DNA of 64,000 bases, taken from assembly GCA_028821605.1 (NCBI GenBank), contig JAPPFM010000010.1, forward strand, positions 1 through 64,000. Direction: 5' to 3'. Below the pieces are notes generated by a model. That model was given only the letters and a program-made list of their open reading frames with translations. It searched no databases and was not told where the DNA came from. Source of the DNA: Candidatus Poribacteria bacterium. GTDB lineage: Bacteria > Poribacteria > WGA-4E > WGA-3G. Position 1 is the stretch's first letter; the number at the start of each line of letters is the position of its first letter. Shown in pieces: positions 50,084-61,422 of this stretch. Made by a program: the position numbers and the translations under genes.

Positions 50084-52620
50084 ATGCCTAACATGTTATT
50101 TCGGCAGAAGAGATGGGTTAATTCGTCGCTTTCTCGTCCCTTAATAAAACAGGACTTTCTCATAGTAGCCATCTTTTTCCTAACGATAAGTTTCGCACAT
50201 GCACAGGTACAACCTACCCTGACAGCTGTGTTTCCACAAGGTGGTCAACAAGGTCAAGAGATGGAAGTCACGCTCAAAGGGACGAATCTCGGAACGGCAA
50301 CAGCAGTGTGGTTCAGTGGGAGTGGTATCACCGGAGAAATTAAGGAGAAAACCGGACAAGCTGCTGTCCTCTTCAACGGTGCTGGTATTTCTGGGCGTAT
50401 TCCTGCTGACGCGCAATTGGTTGCCTCGTTGACGATTGCCCCTGATGCTCAATTAGGTATCCAGCAGATACGCATCGTTACTCCGTATGGTGTTTCCAAC
50501 GCAAGGAGTTTCGTCGTTGGAAACCTGCGAGAAGTCATGGAGGCGGAAGCAGAGGAATTGGGGTCGGAAATGGAAACCGACTGGCTTGCGCTGCCAGTTA
50601 CCGTGAACGGCACAATCGCGTCGATTGACGATAAAGATAGTTTCACTTTTGAGTTGAAAAAGAATGCACGGCTTATCTGCGAGGTGACGGCGCAGCGAAT
50701 AGGTTCACTACTGGATTCCTACCTTGTCCTCCAAGATGCTAACGGCACTGAAGTCGCCAATAGTGGGCTTGGCGATGGATTCGATTCGGTTCTGGATTAC
50801 ATAGCACTTGAAACTGGGAAGTACACGCTTTACATTCGCGATATTCGTTACAAAGGTGGAAATGGGTATGATTATCGGTTGAGTATCGGCGAGCTGCCAT
50901 ATCTTGAGACGATTTTCCCGCTCGGTGGGCGACGCGGCACCGAGAATACAATCACCGTCACTGGTGCGAACCTTGAAACAGTAACATCTATACAGGTTTC
51001 AATAGGTGCCGAAACACCGGCAGGTCAACAATCTCTACGAGTACAGACACCCTCTGGATTGGCAACCAATCCCCGTCCTTTCGCTATCGGAAATTGGGCG
51101 GAAATGGCAGAAACTGAACCGAACAACACAGCGGACAAAGCGAATGCTGTGACGACCCCGATAACGCTCAACGGGAAAATTGACAAATCTGGCGATGTGG
51201 ATCGGTTTTCATTTGAGATTGCGGAACCGCAACTCCTCGTTTTCGAGGTAGAGGCACGTAAACTATCGTCAAACCTTGATGCGCTGCTCACGCTTTACGG
51301 TCCTGATAAACCGATGGGAGAAGCCTCGGAAGAAATGGTGTCGAACGGTGAGAAAGAGCAAGTCTTGATGGTGAACGACGATGCGAGCAGTGCCGATGCA
51401 CGCATTGACTGGAATTTTGCGGAAGCTGGAAAGTATTCTATCACCATCCGGGATCTGAACAACCAAGGTGGTGAGACCTATCCGTACCGATTGAACATCC
51501 GTCCGTTGGAGCCAAACTGCCAACTCAGTGTAATTACCCTTGACAATAGGAACCGTCCGTCCGCTATGGATAACCCGCGCGTCAGCAGAGGTGGTAGTGT
51601 CACAATGCAGGTTAACGTTGTCCGTCTCGACCAGTTCAAGGGTCCAATTCGCCTGCTTTGTCCAGACCTACCGAAAACGTTTGATGTAAGTCCCACTATT
51701 ATTGGAGTGGGTCAAAACCAGGCACTACTCACAGTGACGGCTCCGTGGGACGCTCCGCTTGGACTGATGTCACTTTCCGTCGTCGGTGTTTGTGCTGTTG
51801 GCAATAGCCAGATAGAACGTGTTGCCAACCCCTCCCCGATCCTACTCACTGTAATGGATGCACCGGAGTTCACACTAAGGCTTGCAGAGATCGGATTAAG
51901 CGCTGTGCACAACAAAACGGTTGACCTTCACGTGACAGCTGACCGACATGGCGACTTTGTTGGTCCCATCGCGCTATCAGTATCGGGACTTCCAAATCGT
52001 GTTTCCGCGGCCGCTGTCACTATTGCTGAAGGCGAAACGGCGGCGATGATTACGGTTAAAGCGGGGACCTTCGAGCGCAGGGAGCAGTTTTCTGTCCTGC
52101 CGATACCTGGCACAAATTATATTTCAGTGAATGGAACGGCGACTGTCAGTGGTGAGACAGTGAAACAATCGACCCCTGCTATTCCGTTGACTATTGTTGA
52201 GGCACCTTTCATTGTAACGGTAGAACCACTGCGCTTCAGCATTGTCTTCCCGGCAACCTCAAAAGGTGATACAGCCACGCTATCGAATAGTGGTACCGTA
52301 GCGATCGCAGCAAATCCGACGGCAGATACTGAGGCTACAGAAAACGAGGCCCCTCTTACAAAGGAAGCGATGTTGACGTTAACGATCGTCCGACAGGGCG
52401 GCTTCACAGATGAAATCACGCTGACACCGCTTGATGTACCGAAAGGCTTCACCACGGAGGCGGCTACCATCCCGGCGAACGAGACCGAGGTCAAAATTCC
52501 ATTACAGGCGCTCAGTTCTTTAACGCCAGAGACATACCAGTTTAAATTTCGCGGTTCTGCGACGATTAACGGTAAACCCTTTGAGCAGGATAGTCCTGTT
52601 CTTCAGGTAAAGATTATTCA

Positions 52621-52624
<4 letters not shown>
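50084..52624 (+). CDS. Secreted protein with IPT/PPC-type domains
   Basis: The 846-residue protein has a signal peptide (cleavage near SFAHAQ). It contains IPT/TIG-type Ig units (LTAVFPQGGQQGQEMEVTLK, LETIFPLGGRRGTENTITVT) and PPC-type (bacterial pre-peptidase C-terminal) units (DDKDSFTFELKKNARLICEV, ETEPNNTADKANAVTTPITL, SGDVDRFSFEIAEPQLLVFE). The C-terminal 350 residues are Ig-like beta repeats. No catalytic site is visible. It follows the PSD1-DUF1501 pair, as in Planctomycete gene clusters, and may bind the same substrate. Cell-surface binding role inferred. Confidence 0.8.
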
Positions 52625-53923
<1,299 letters not shown>

Positions 53924-53924
53924 A

Positions 53925-54875
53925 CTACCCCACTAAGTATTTAAACACAGAAGAGAGATTGTCGTCGGGGGAATAGAGTTGGGAGACATTCAACTCGTTT
54001 TCGATGAGAAGTTCGGGGAGTCGAGCATAGAAAGCATCAGGCTTGTCGGTTTCGATAATAATATCGCCTGATTCTTTTGCTTCTGATTCTTCCACAGTGT
54101 CACCGTTATTGACAAAGGTAACACTCAGAATGTCCGCAAAAGGGAGACAAACTTGCGCTAAACGGCGCGGTTCATCTGTACTCAAATAGACTTTGTGTGG
54201 ATGTTCATCAATCAGTTCTCGGATGTCGGAGATAGTCCCCTCCGCGAGGATTCGCCCTTGATGGATAAGTAGAATTGTCTCTGTTAATGCCTCAATCTCG
54301 TAGAGGATATGGCTGGAAACGATGATGCTGATGCCTTTGTCAGCAAGTCCCTTCAAGAGTGAGAGGACATACCTTCTTCCATTCGGGTCTAATCCGGTGA
54401 GGGGTTCGTCTAAAAAAAGGAGTTCTGGCTCATGCACTAATGCCTGCGCGAGCTTAATCCGCTGACGCATTCCTTTGCTATAGGAGGCGATGGGTCGATC
54501 TTTTGCTGGGAGCATATCCACCGTTTCGAGGACTTGTAGGCTCCGAGATTCCACTTCTGTTTCGTCGTATCCGCTCAATGTCGCGAAGAAGGTGATAAAC
54601 TCATGACCGCTCATGAATTGATATGCCAATTCTATATCCGGACAGTAACCGACCTGCCTCGTCAGTTCGGGGTTGTTCCATACCGTTTGATTCAGCACTT
54701 TGACTTCGCCTTGGTTAGGTTTAAGTTGACCCGTCATGAGTTTGATTAGAGTCGTTTTGCCTGCGCCATTTGGACCCAACAAACCTGTGATTCCGGGGTG
54801 AATTGTAAGGGATATGTCGTTTACCCCCATGACTTCGCCGTACCATTTGGATAGATTTTCTGTTTGAACGATCAT
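53925..54875 (-). CDS. ABC transporter ATP-binding protein
   Basis: The 316-residue protein has Walker A (LLGPNGAGKTT), signature YSKGMRQRIKLAQAL and Walker B LLFLDEPLTGLD, and a C-terminal extension with regulatory repeats as in gliding/ABC-2 exporters. It powers export of an unknown molecule. No permease gene is next to it (tgt lies downstream and a PfkB gene upstream), so the partner may be elsewhere. It is separated by 182 bases from the PfkB gene on the same strand. Confidence 0.9.
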   Translation of the reverse strand: MIVQTENLSKWYGEVMGVNDISLTIHPGITGLLGPNGAGKTTLIKLMTGQLKPNQGEVKVLNQTVWNNPELTRQVGYCPDIELAYQFMSGHEFITFFATLSGYDETEVESRSLQVLETVDMLPAKDRPIASYSKGMRQRIKLAQALVHEPELLFLDEPLTGLDPNGRRYVLSLLKGLADKGISIIVSSHILYEIEALTETILLIHQGRILAEGTISDIRELIDEHPHKVYLSTDEPRRLAQVCLPFADILSVTFVNNGDTVEESEAKESGDIIIETDKPDAFYARLPELLIENELNVSQLYSPDDNLSSVFKYLVG

Positions 54876-54974
54876 TTAATTAATGTTCCTTGCGGTGTGT
54901 TCAGGTGAGTTTTTTCGTTCACCTGCCTCTGCTAGGTCCGCCTGCGCCGTTGTTGCAGGCTACTGATTCTTTTG

Positions 54975-54992
54975 CTTCAGTTAAGTTTTAGG
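54975..54992. repeat. 18-base dispersed repeat
   Basis: CTTCAGTTAAGTTTTAGG at 54975-54992 is identical to 59082-59099. Both copies are in gaps just upstream of minus-strand genes. A small stem CAGGTGA/TCACCTG also lies near 54904-54927. Confidence 0.6.
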
Positions 54993-55056
54993 CGTTTTCT
55001 TTCAGGCTTGGGGAACCTCCGGTTGTAGCACACCTATCTTGGCAGTCTACTGACTG

Positions 55057-55983
55057 TTACTGATGACTAATTTTTAAGGTCTCTTCAAGATTTTGGATGC
55101 CGGCAGTTGTACCGATAGCGGTGACACAAGCCGCGCCCGTTGCCGATGCCAATTCCGCTGTCGCCTTTAGGTCCCAATCCATGATAGTCCCTGCGAGAAA
55201 ACCAGCGACGTAAGCGTCCCCTGCTCCCGTCGCGTCAATGGCATTTACAGGATATGCTGGTGCTAAGTATTGGGTCTCTGGTGTGGAGGCGTAACTGCCG
55301 TTTTCACCCATTTTAATGACGATGGTGTGGATGCCGTAGTTGTTCCGCAAAAATTGGGTGATTTCTTGATACTCAGATAACCCCGTAAGCTGTTGTGCTT
55401 CAACGATACTCGGCATGAACATGTCTACGTAAGGCAAGCACGGTTCGAGCGTCTCCATCCACTTTCCGGTGGCATCATACGCTGTGTCAAGTGAAGTTGT
55501 TATCCCCAATTCTTTTGCCTCTCGGAGTACTTTCGCCATTGGTGCCCCATCAAAGCGTGGCATGACAAGCGCGCCGGCGATGTGCAGGATCTTGGCTCGT
55601 TTGATGATTTCCCAATTGAGGTCAACCTCACAGAGTTCACCGTTTGCGCCGATGTAATGGTAGAAAGTCCGTTCCCCATCGGAGGCAACCGCGACGAATG
55701 TAAATGAGGTGCTGCTGTTTGCATCCTGTTGCATGCCCACTGTGTCAACATCGTTATCTGTGAGCGTTTGCAAGATCAGGTCGCCGAAAGCATCACTACC
55801 AACTTTACCCATCGCGCCAGCAGAGATACCCAAGCGCGCGAGCGCAATCGCCGTGTTGTTGGCACAACCGCCGGTATGGATTTCGAGTTCCTCGAAGAGT
55901 GCTAATTTCCCTTTTTCAGGAAACTGATCTATCGGTCGTCCTAACACATCAACGACGTAAATGCCGAGTGATAGTACATCCAT
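55057..55983 (-). CDS. PfkB-family sugar or nucleoside kinase
   Basis: The 308-residue protein is a ribokinase-fold kinase. Motifs are GGCANNTAIALARLGISAG (substrate lid region), TTSLDTAYDATGKWME, and the ATP/catalytic block NAIDATGAGDAYVAGFLAG with the catalytic Asp. It phosphorylates a sugar or related molecule. The N-terminus MDVLSLGIYVVDVLGRP is typical. The precise substrate is not readable. It has no operon partner. Confidence 0.87.
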   Translation of the reverse strand: MDVLSLGIYVVDVLGRPIDQFPEKGKLALFEELEIHTGGCANNTAIALARLGISAGAMGKVGSDAFGDLILQTLTDNDVDTVGMQQDANSSTSFTFVAVASDGERTFYHYIGANGELCEVDLNWEIIKRAKILHIAGALVMPRFDGAPMAKVLREAKELGITTSLDTAYDATGKWMETLEPCLPYVDMFMPSIVEAQQLTGLSEYQEITQFLRNNYGIHTIVIKMGENGSYASTPETQYLAPAYPVNAIDATGAGDAYVAGFLAGTIMDWDLKATAELASATGAACVTAIGTTAGIQNLEETLKISHQ

Positions 55984-56135
55984 TTTCTAATTATTCCTTG
56001 CGGTTAAGACATGTGGTTTCGGACTTAACATTCTGTGCCTTAAATCTGAGAAAATACCCAAGCAAATCCTTCTACTTCGTTTCAAACTATGCTTTGAACC
56101 AATATCCTAAAAATAATTGACGGCTTCTTTGGTTT

Positions 56136-58091
56136 TCAAGGTCCAGCACCAGGTCGGAAGATTACTAAAGTTTCATCGTTTGTGCTAACGTTTCCATCTG
56201 CTACTATATCGTTAAAACCTTGAGGAGTCCATCCAATAAGGTAGGGTGGCAAGTTTGAATCTGCATTTGCTGCTAAATCCAAATATCGTAAAACATACTC
56301 CTGCCGTAGAATTTGCGCGAACCGTTCCCGCGGACCAGTCAGTTCTTCATAAGGTGGCATTTTTGGTGTCACTTGCAGATAAGGTGGCATTTTTGGTGTC
56401 ACTTGCAGCCGAAGGGCTTCTGTTGAAGATTCAGGAACCGACTTGGCATTGAGTGGGACGTTTCCTAAATAAGTCATTTCTTTGCCTGTAACATACCACG
56501 CGTTTTCAAGGATGCGCGGAAGTCTTTGTGCGTCCAAAAATGTTTCTTCCACATAGGTCGTAGGTTGCCACGACTCCACGGATAGGTTTTGTAGTTGAGA
56601 GCTTGAATCTTGAACGAATGTCCCAATCTTTTGAGAGAGCTGATGCCTGGGGTTTCCGCCCTCTTGCTGACGAACAAAGGCTCTCTTGGCAAATTCAAAA
56701 GATGTTTCGGTATGTCTTGTAGCTCTGAGAGAAACATAACTCTGTAAGTATGCGCGCTGTCGTTCAGGGTAAACTGATAGAATTGATAACCGATCTGCCG
56801 TTATGTTATTAGGAAAGATATGTCCTCCTACTCCAATCGTACTCACTGAAATCAAAACGAAAAGACACCCGCCTATCCAGTAGGTGCGTGGCTTTTGCTT
56901 CGATTTGCTAAAATAAAATACAAACCCCCCAAAACTCAGCAGACATACTGGTAAGACTATAGAGAGTAGTTTAATGAGCGGCACCTGTGTCGGCATTTTC
57001 GACAGAAATTCTTTATAAATCTTTTCCTCGTGTCGAAGCGCAAGTGCATATTGATCTGCGAGGTGCTTTGGTGATTTACCGGATCTGCTCAGTAATCCGT
57101 GCCAAAACATCTCACCTATCTGTTGTTCCGAAAATGGAGGGGCGTTGTAATCAAACGCGAGGCAGAGAATCTGCCCGTCTCCGAAGTTCCGTTTTGCGAC
57201 GTAGAGCTGCTCCGCTGTGCCGATTAGCATTTCACATCCGACTTTTGGAACAAACCGGATACGTTCAAACGGGTTTTCGTTGTTACCAGATGACTGAAAA
57301 CCGAGTTGTTCTTGCAAAACAGCCGGGGGCGTATTGATTTTCTCTACACCCTTCAATTCGACAGGGAGGTAGGGTTCTATAAAACTACCCCGCAGATAGT
57401 TAAAATTACTGCCACCGGAGATAATAAGCGTGCCACCGCGTTGGACCCAATCAAGCATTGCTGTTTGTTGTGTTTTGGAGATACGCCGTTCTGTCAAGCG
57501 GATTCCACGGATAACGAGCACATCAACGGCACTGTAGCCTATCCATGTGTTCGACAGTGATGTCAAATTCGGAAGGTACTTGACATGAACCTTCGCACCA
57601 TCGGAACCCTTTAACTGTTTTTTGTCAACAAATCGTTTTAGCTTGTCACCACTCGGTGCCAATACCAACACGAAATAGTCTTTACGCGCGAGAGGTGTGG
57701 GTAATAATATATCCTGTGTTGTTTCTGACGGTGTGTCGTCTAATGCCGTGCCTCCTGAAGATGTTGTAGGTACAACTTGGATAACGAGTTGGGTTGCATT
57801 TCTCGGACAGTAAATATAGAGTTTTTTCTGTTTCGGTTCGGCTCCGATGAGCCGCAATGAAGTCGTGTAACGCTCAATGGGCGTGTCCGAAGAAAAGTTC
57901 CGAACTTCCACAACTAAATCGCCACTGAACACGGCGCGTTCGTCCTGATTCCGCACATTAATTGTTAAGGGTGCCCATGTACCTATCTTGTAACCCTCAT
58001 CAAACCCGAACCTCACATCCTTGACCTCTACCGCGCCAAAAACAGTAGATACTGTAGAGAGAATCAGGAGTATCACGATTAAAGGATTCAT
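56136..58091 (-). CDS. Exported GATase-like membrane protein
   Basis: The 651-residue protein has a signal peptide (LIVILLILSTVSTVFGAV) and, near residue 380, two membrane segments (VCLLSFGGFVFYFSK and YWIGGCLFVLISVSTIGVGGH). The exported part (about 20-370) has beta strands and a block TAMLDWVQRGGTLIISGGSN, found in glutamine-amidotransferase-like proteins that sense or bind at the envelope. The C-terminal 240 residues would be in the cytoplasm or periplasm and have no recognised fold. A 10-residue stretch is duplicated in tandem (LQVTPKMPPY twice). Function unknown. Known relatives occur beside RNA- or envelope-stress genes. Confidence 0.6.
   Translation of the reverse strand: MNPLIVILLILSTVSTVFGAVEVKDVRFGFDEGYKIGTWAPLTINVRNQDERAVFSGDLVVEVRNFSSDTPIERYTTSLRLIGAEPKQKKLYIYCPRNATQLVIQVVPTTSSGGTALDDTPSETTQDILLPTPLARKDYFVLVLAPSGDKLKRFVDKKQLKGSDGAKVHVKYLPNLTSLSNTWIGYSAVDVLVIRGIRLTERRISKTQQTAMLDWVQRGGTLIISGGSNFNYLRGSFIEPYLPVELKGVEKINTPPAVLQEQLGFQSSGNNENPFERIRFVPKVGCEMLIGTAEQLYVAKRNFGDGQILCLAFDYNAPPFSEQQIGEMFWHGLLSRSGKSPKHLADQYALALRHEEKIYKEFLSKMPTQVPLIKLLSIVLPVCLLSFGGFVFYFSKSKQKPRTYWIGGCLFVLISVSTIGVGGHIFPNNITADRLSILSVYPERQRAYLQSYVSLRATRHTETSFEFAKRAFVRQQEGGNPRHQLSQKIGTFVQDSSSQLQNLSVESWQPTTYVEETFLDAQRLPRILENAWYVTGKEMTYLGNVPLNAKSVPESSTEALRLQVTPKMPPYLQVTPKMPPYEELTGPRERFAQILRQEYVLRYLDLAANADSNLPPYLIGWTPQGFNDIVADGNVSTNDETLVIFRPGAGP
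56349..56408. repeat. 30-bp tandem duplication, in frame
   Basis: Units 56349-56378 and 56379-56408 are identical, and the repeat length is a multiple of three. It repeats LQVTPKMPPY in the protein of 56136-58091. A recent slippage event is the simplest explanation. Confidence 0.92.
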
Positions 58092-58165
58092 AGGATTATC
58101 ACCTACATAGCTATCAGTTCTTAGTTACTAATTCTTAGTTTTAACTGAAAACTGAAAACCGACAA

Positions 58166-59011
58166 CTATTTGAGACGTGCTGGGTTATGAACGAGCTTTG
58201 TCTCAACAGCGTCCTCAAAAGGATGTGTGCTAAAAACGCCGTTCCCTAACATAATCATCGACGCAACGCCTCCCTCTGCCTCAATCTGTGCGATTGTGTC
58301 TATCACCTGTACATCACTGAGTAAGCCACTCTCGACTGAAAACCTTTTTGAGACCGTGAAGCAGGCATTAAAGAGTTCGGGGCTTGATTTGGCACTTGTG
58401 AGCGTTTGCAAAACATTCAAGGCAACATCGGCGGCACGATTGATGCGAGTTGTCTGTTCTCTGTTTCCAAGCACTTCACTTGTCTGGATCGGTCCAAAGT
58501 AGCGGTAATAGATGGGTTGCTCTGCGATCGGTAGCCTATCGGCAACTAACGGCGCACCCTCCTTCAACTTGACGAGACAACCGCCGTGGTATTGTGAACA
58601 GACATCACCCAATCCGGTGCGGTTTTCAACCTCTGCGACGTGCGCTATCATTGCGAGTTCTTCAGCATCTTTGGGCTTCTGAAGTAGTTCATTGAGCGCA
58701 TAAGCTGTTGCGAGTGCTGCGGCACCGCTGAGTCCAAAACCACAGCCGAGGGGCAGTGGAGAGGTAATATCTACTTGGATGCCTGCGATACCATTTTTTT
58801 GGATTAATCTGTTAACAACAGCACGTACCGTCGGAAAGTTGATGCGCTGTCTGTTGAATAGCACTTCTGTCTCGTGATGCTCGGCGACGGTGACCTCTAC
58901 ACCTTCTTTAACAGTGAAACCCATACCGAGCGAGTGCATACGGGCAGCATCGGCGTGCGGAATAACCTTGAAAACACACGAAATGTTGCCGGGGGCAAAA
59001 GCTCTCGCCAT
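58166..59011 (-). CDS. Pantoate-kinase-like GHMP kinase
   Basis: The 281-residue protein starts ARAFAPGNISCVFKVIPHAD, then has SPLPLGCGFGLSGAAALATA (GHMP ATP loop) and HVAEVENRTGLGDVCSQYHG. These blocks match COG1829, the archaeal-type pantoate kinase that phosphorylates pantoate for coenzyme A synthesis. Bacteria normally use the PanK route, so an archaeal-type enzyme here would be unusual. The start is ATG 59011 with AAAGGAG six bases upstream; a longer frame from 59074 is rejected. An alternative is a sugar or mevalonate-type GHMP kinase. No partner pantothenate gene is adjacent. Confidence 0.7.
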   Translation of the reverse strand: MARAFAPGNISCVFKVIPHADAARMHSLGMGFTVKEGVEVTVAEHHETEVLFNRQRINFPTVRAVVNRLIQKNGIAGIQVDITSPLPLGCGFGLSGAAALATAYALNELLQKPKDAEELAMIAHVAEVENRTGLGDVCSQYHGGCLVKLKEGAPLVADRLPIAEQPIYYRYFGPIQTSEVLGNREQTTRINRAADVALNVLQTLTSAKSSPELFNACFTVSKRFSVESGLLSDVQVIDTIAQIEAEGGVASMIMLGNGVFSTHPFEDAVETKLVHNPARLK

Positions 59012-59143
59012 TTCGCTCCTTTCAGCAATAACCATCGGGAATCTGTAAAAAACAACTTCCAAGTTGCATAGCATCTGCTACTTCAGTTAAGTTTTAGGGC
59101 CTAAAGTTAGAAATAGGGCTTACAAAGTGAGTCTACGGTAGGA

Positions 59144-59725
59144 TCAGGGCGTATCTGTAAATTTGACGCGTCTATAGATATGTCCCAAGGGCAGTTCGCA
59201 GCGAATTGAATCCAGTGGTAGAGCGTCCGCAAGTTCCTGAAATTCGATTGCTTTCCACTGCGTTTCTAAACGAAAATGGCGTTCAACGTTTACCCTGTCT
59301 TGCGAAACAAGGATATATTCCCGCAAGGACGCGATCTGCTTATAAGCCTCGAATTTCTCTCCCTTGTCATAAGCTGCAGTTGAGCGGGAAAGCACCTCTG
59401 CAACAACGGTTGGGTTAAGAAGCGTGTCAAACACATCATCTTCAAAACGGGGTTCATCACAGACCACAGCAACATCCGGATAGAAGTAAGAGGTTATTGG
59501 CCTCGCCTTCACGCGCATCTCGCCCGTAAAGGTTATACACTCCCGTTCCATCAATTGGTTGTAAAGACCATTAAATATATTTCCTATGATGAGATTATGC
59601 GCGAGGCTTGCCCCGGACATCGCGAGTATCTGTCCGCTGAGATATTCATTTTTGAAGGGTGCTTTGCGTTCCCAAGCGAGGTATTCCTCAGGTGTCAGTT
59701 GGGTTTGCACAGCAATAGCCGCCAT
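59144..59725 (-). CDS. Uma2-family (DUF820) PD-(D/E)xK-like protein
   Basis: The 193-residue protein has the Uma2 signature: QLTPEEYLAWERKAPFKNEY, then GEMRVKARPITSYFYPDVAV with the catalytic Asp, VVAEVLSRSTAAYDKGEKFE with the Glu, and KQIASLREYILVSQDRVNVE. The fold is that of a nuclease; the function of the family is unknown and it is common in cyanobacteria and Poribacteria-like genomes. ATG 59725 has GGAGGA five bases upstream; an earlier GTG is part of that site. Confidence 0.9.
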   Translation of the reverse strand: MAAIAVQTQLTPEEYLAWERKAPFKNEYLSGQILAMSGASLAHNLIIGNIFNGLYNQLMERECITFTGEMRVKARPITSYFYPDVAVVCDEPRFEDDVFDTLLNPTVVAEVLSRSTAAYDKGEKFEAYKQIASLREYILVSQDRVNVERHFRLETQWKAIEFQELADALPLDSIRCELPLGHIYRRVKFTDTP

Positions 59726-59895
59726 GATTTCCTCCACAATATACTGAAAGTCTGCGTCTTTTATAGTTTCAGTTGCTTGTTACATAGCATACACGAAGTC
59801 TGTTCTAATGTCAACGTAGAAAACTGGAAACGAAACAACTTAGAAAACTGGGCCCGCCCTTTTTATTTCCTACTGAATCGGATTAAACCGTGCTT

Positions 59896-61299
59896 TTACA
59901 CATTCTGCCGAGGTGCAGCATACCGCGGATGGAACGCTCCCTCACCACACTGACCCTCTTCAATCTTTGCTGCTTGCCCGCCACCCGTAACGGAGCATCT
60001 TGCACCATCTAATTCCGGTAGGACGTATCTTTCAAACCAAGCTCCCATCTGTTGACGCATGTCATCTATGCGAGCATTCTGAGACTTGTCATCTATCAGA
60101 TTTTTCCGTTCCCCTGGATCGTTCACGAGATCGTATAACTCATGTGGACCGTAAGGGTATCTATGGACGTATTTCCACTCTTGTGTGCGAATCATACGTA
60201 CGGGACCGTATTCGTCGAAAACGACGATTTCATCTTTCGCGTCGTTCGTTTCCCCAGAGAGCGCGGCGACAAAGCTTCTGCCGGGTGACATGTCGTCGTT
60301 TGGATCGGGTAAGCCAAGATAATCGAGAAGGGTTGGCATGAAATCGTATTGGCTGACCATTGCCTCGCTAACGCGTCCTTCGGGGATACTTCCGGGTTGG
60401 CTGACAATGAATGGAACTTTGACGGAATTTTCGTACATGTTCAGTGGGAATGTACCGTTTCCTTTATGCCAGAATCCGTGATGTCCACACGAGTACCCAT
60501 TATCGCTACTGAAGACAACGAGCGTGTTTTCACGGATACCCAGCTGCGTGAGTCGTTCCAGAATTCGTCCGACATTTAAATCAAGTGCTGTTATCGCTGC
60601 GAAATAACCTTTTAGGGATTCACGATTGCCCATGTGAACAGCTGCGCCCTGCACCGCCCACGGATGTAACGCTTCTTGTGGACAGGTCTTGAATGGGCAG
60701 TCGTCATAAGAGTCAACGATGTCTTGCGGATGTCCTGTGAACGGTGTATGCGGTGCGTTATAGTTGACGCTGAGATAGAATGGACCCTCTTGATTCGCCG
60801 AAATAAAGTTCAACGCATCATCGGTGATGACATCGGTGAGGTAACCGGGTTGCATTTCTACCTGTCCGTCTCGAATCATATCCGCATCGTTATACTGACT
60901 TCCACCTGTGAGTAGGGTGAACCAGTGACTGAACCCGTGTTGCGGTGTTAAGCTATCCCCGAGATGCCATTTGCCACTCAATCCGACGGTATAATTATTA
61001 TCGGCTAAAACGTCGGTATAACAGGTCAATCCGTCAAGGTATCGAGCGGGATCTGGGGGCATGTTTCCGTCGCGGATCCAGTCGTGTACACCGTGTGCGG
61101 ACGGAATGCGTCCGGTCATGAGGCTCGCGCGTGCTGGCGAGCAGACGGGACTTGTGCAGAAGAAATTGGGAAAGCGGGTACCTTCTGAAGCCAACTGATC
61201 GAGGTAGGGTGTCCGGACTTCGTCATTGCCACAGCACCCCGCGGCCCAGGGTCCCTGATCATCTGTTAAAATAAAAATAACATTTGGTTTGTTTTCCAT
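59896..61299 (-). CDS. Sulfatase (formylglycine type), second copy
   Basis: The 467-residue protein has FILTDDQGPWAAGCCGN (metal acids), PVCSPARASLMTGR with Cys53 in the CxPxR motif, and VVFSSDNGYSCGHHG. It cleaves sulfate esters, substrate unknown. A good ribosome site GGAGG precedes the ATG. No signal peptide is visible. It is only distantly like the sulfatase at 40707. It precedes Uma2 on the same strand. Confidence 0.9.
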   Translation of the reverse strand: MENKPNVIFILTDDQGPWAAGCCGNDEVRTPYLDQLASEGTRFPNFFCTSPVCSPARASLMTGRIPSAHGVHDWIRDGNMPPDPARYLDGLTCYTDVLADNNYTVGLSGKWHLGDSLTPQHGFSHWFTLLTGGSQYNDADMIRDGQVEMQPGYLTDVITDDALNFISANQEGPFYLSVNYNAPHTPFTGHPQDIVDSYDDCPFKTCPQEALHPWAVQGAAVHMGNRESLKGYFAAITALDLNVGRILERLTQLGIRENTLVVFSSDNGYSCGHHGFWHKGNGTFPLNMYENSVKVPFIVSQPGSIPEGRVSEAMVSQYDFMPTLLDYLGLPDPNDDMSPGRSFVAALSGETNDAKDEIVVFDEYGPVRMIRTQEWKYVHRYPYGPHELYDLVNDPGERKNLIDDKSQNARIDDMRQQMGAWFERYVLPELDGARCSVTGGGQAAKIEEGQCGEGAFHPRYAAPRQNV

Positions 61300-61422
61300 A
61301 TTACATCCTCCATGGAATAGTTATCAGTTTGCCTCGCAGTGAGAGTTGCCAGTTGTTAGTACTTGCGGAAGTGTACTTGTTGCGCCAAACAAATTTCCTG
61401 TTTCAACTCCGTCAACTGACAT

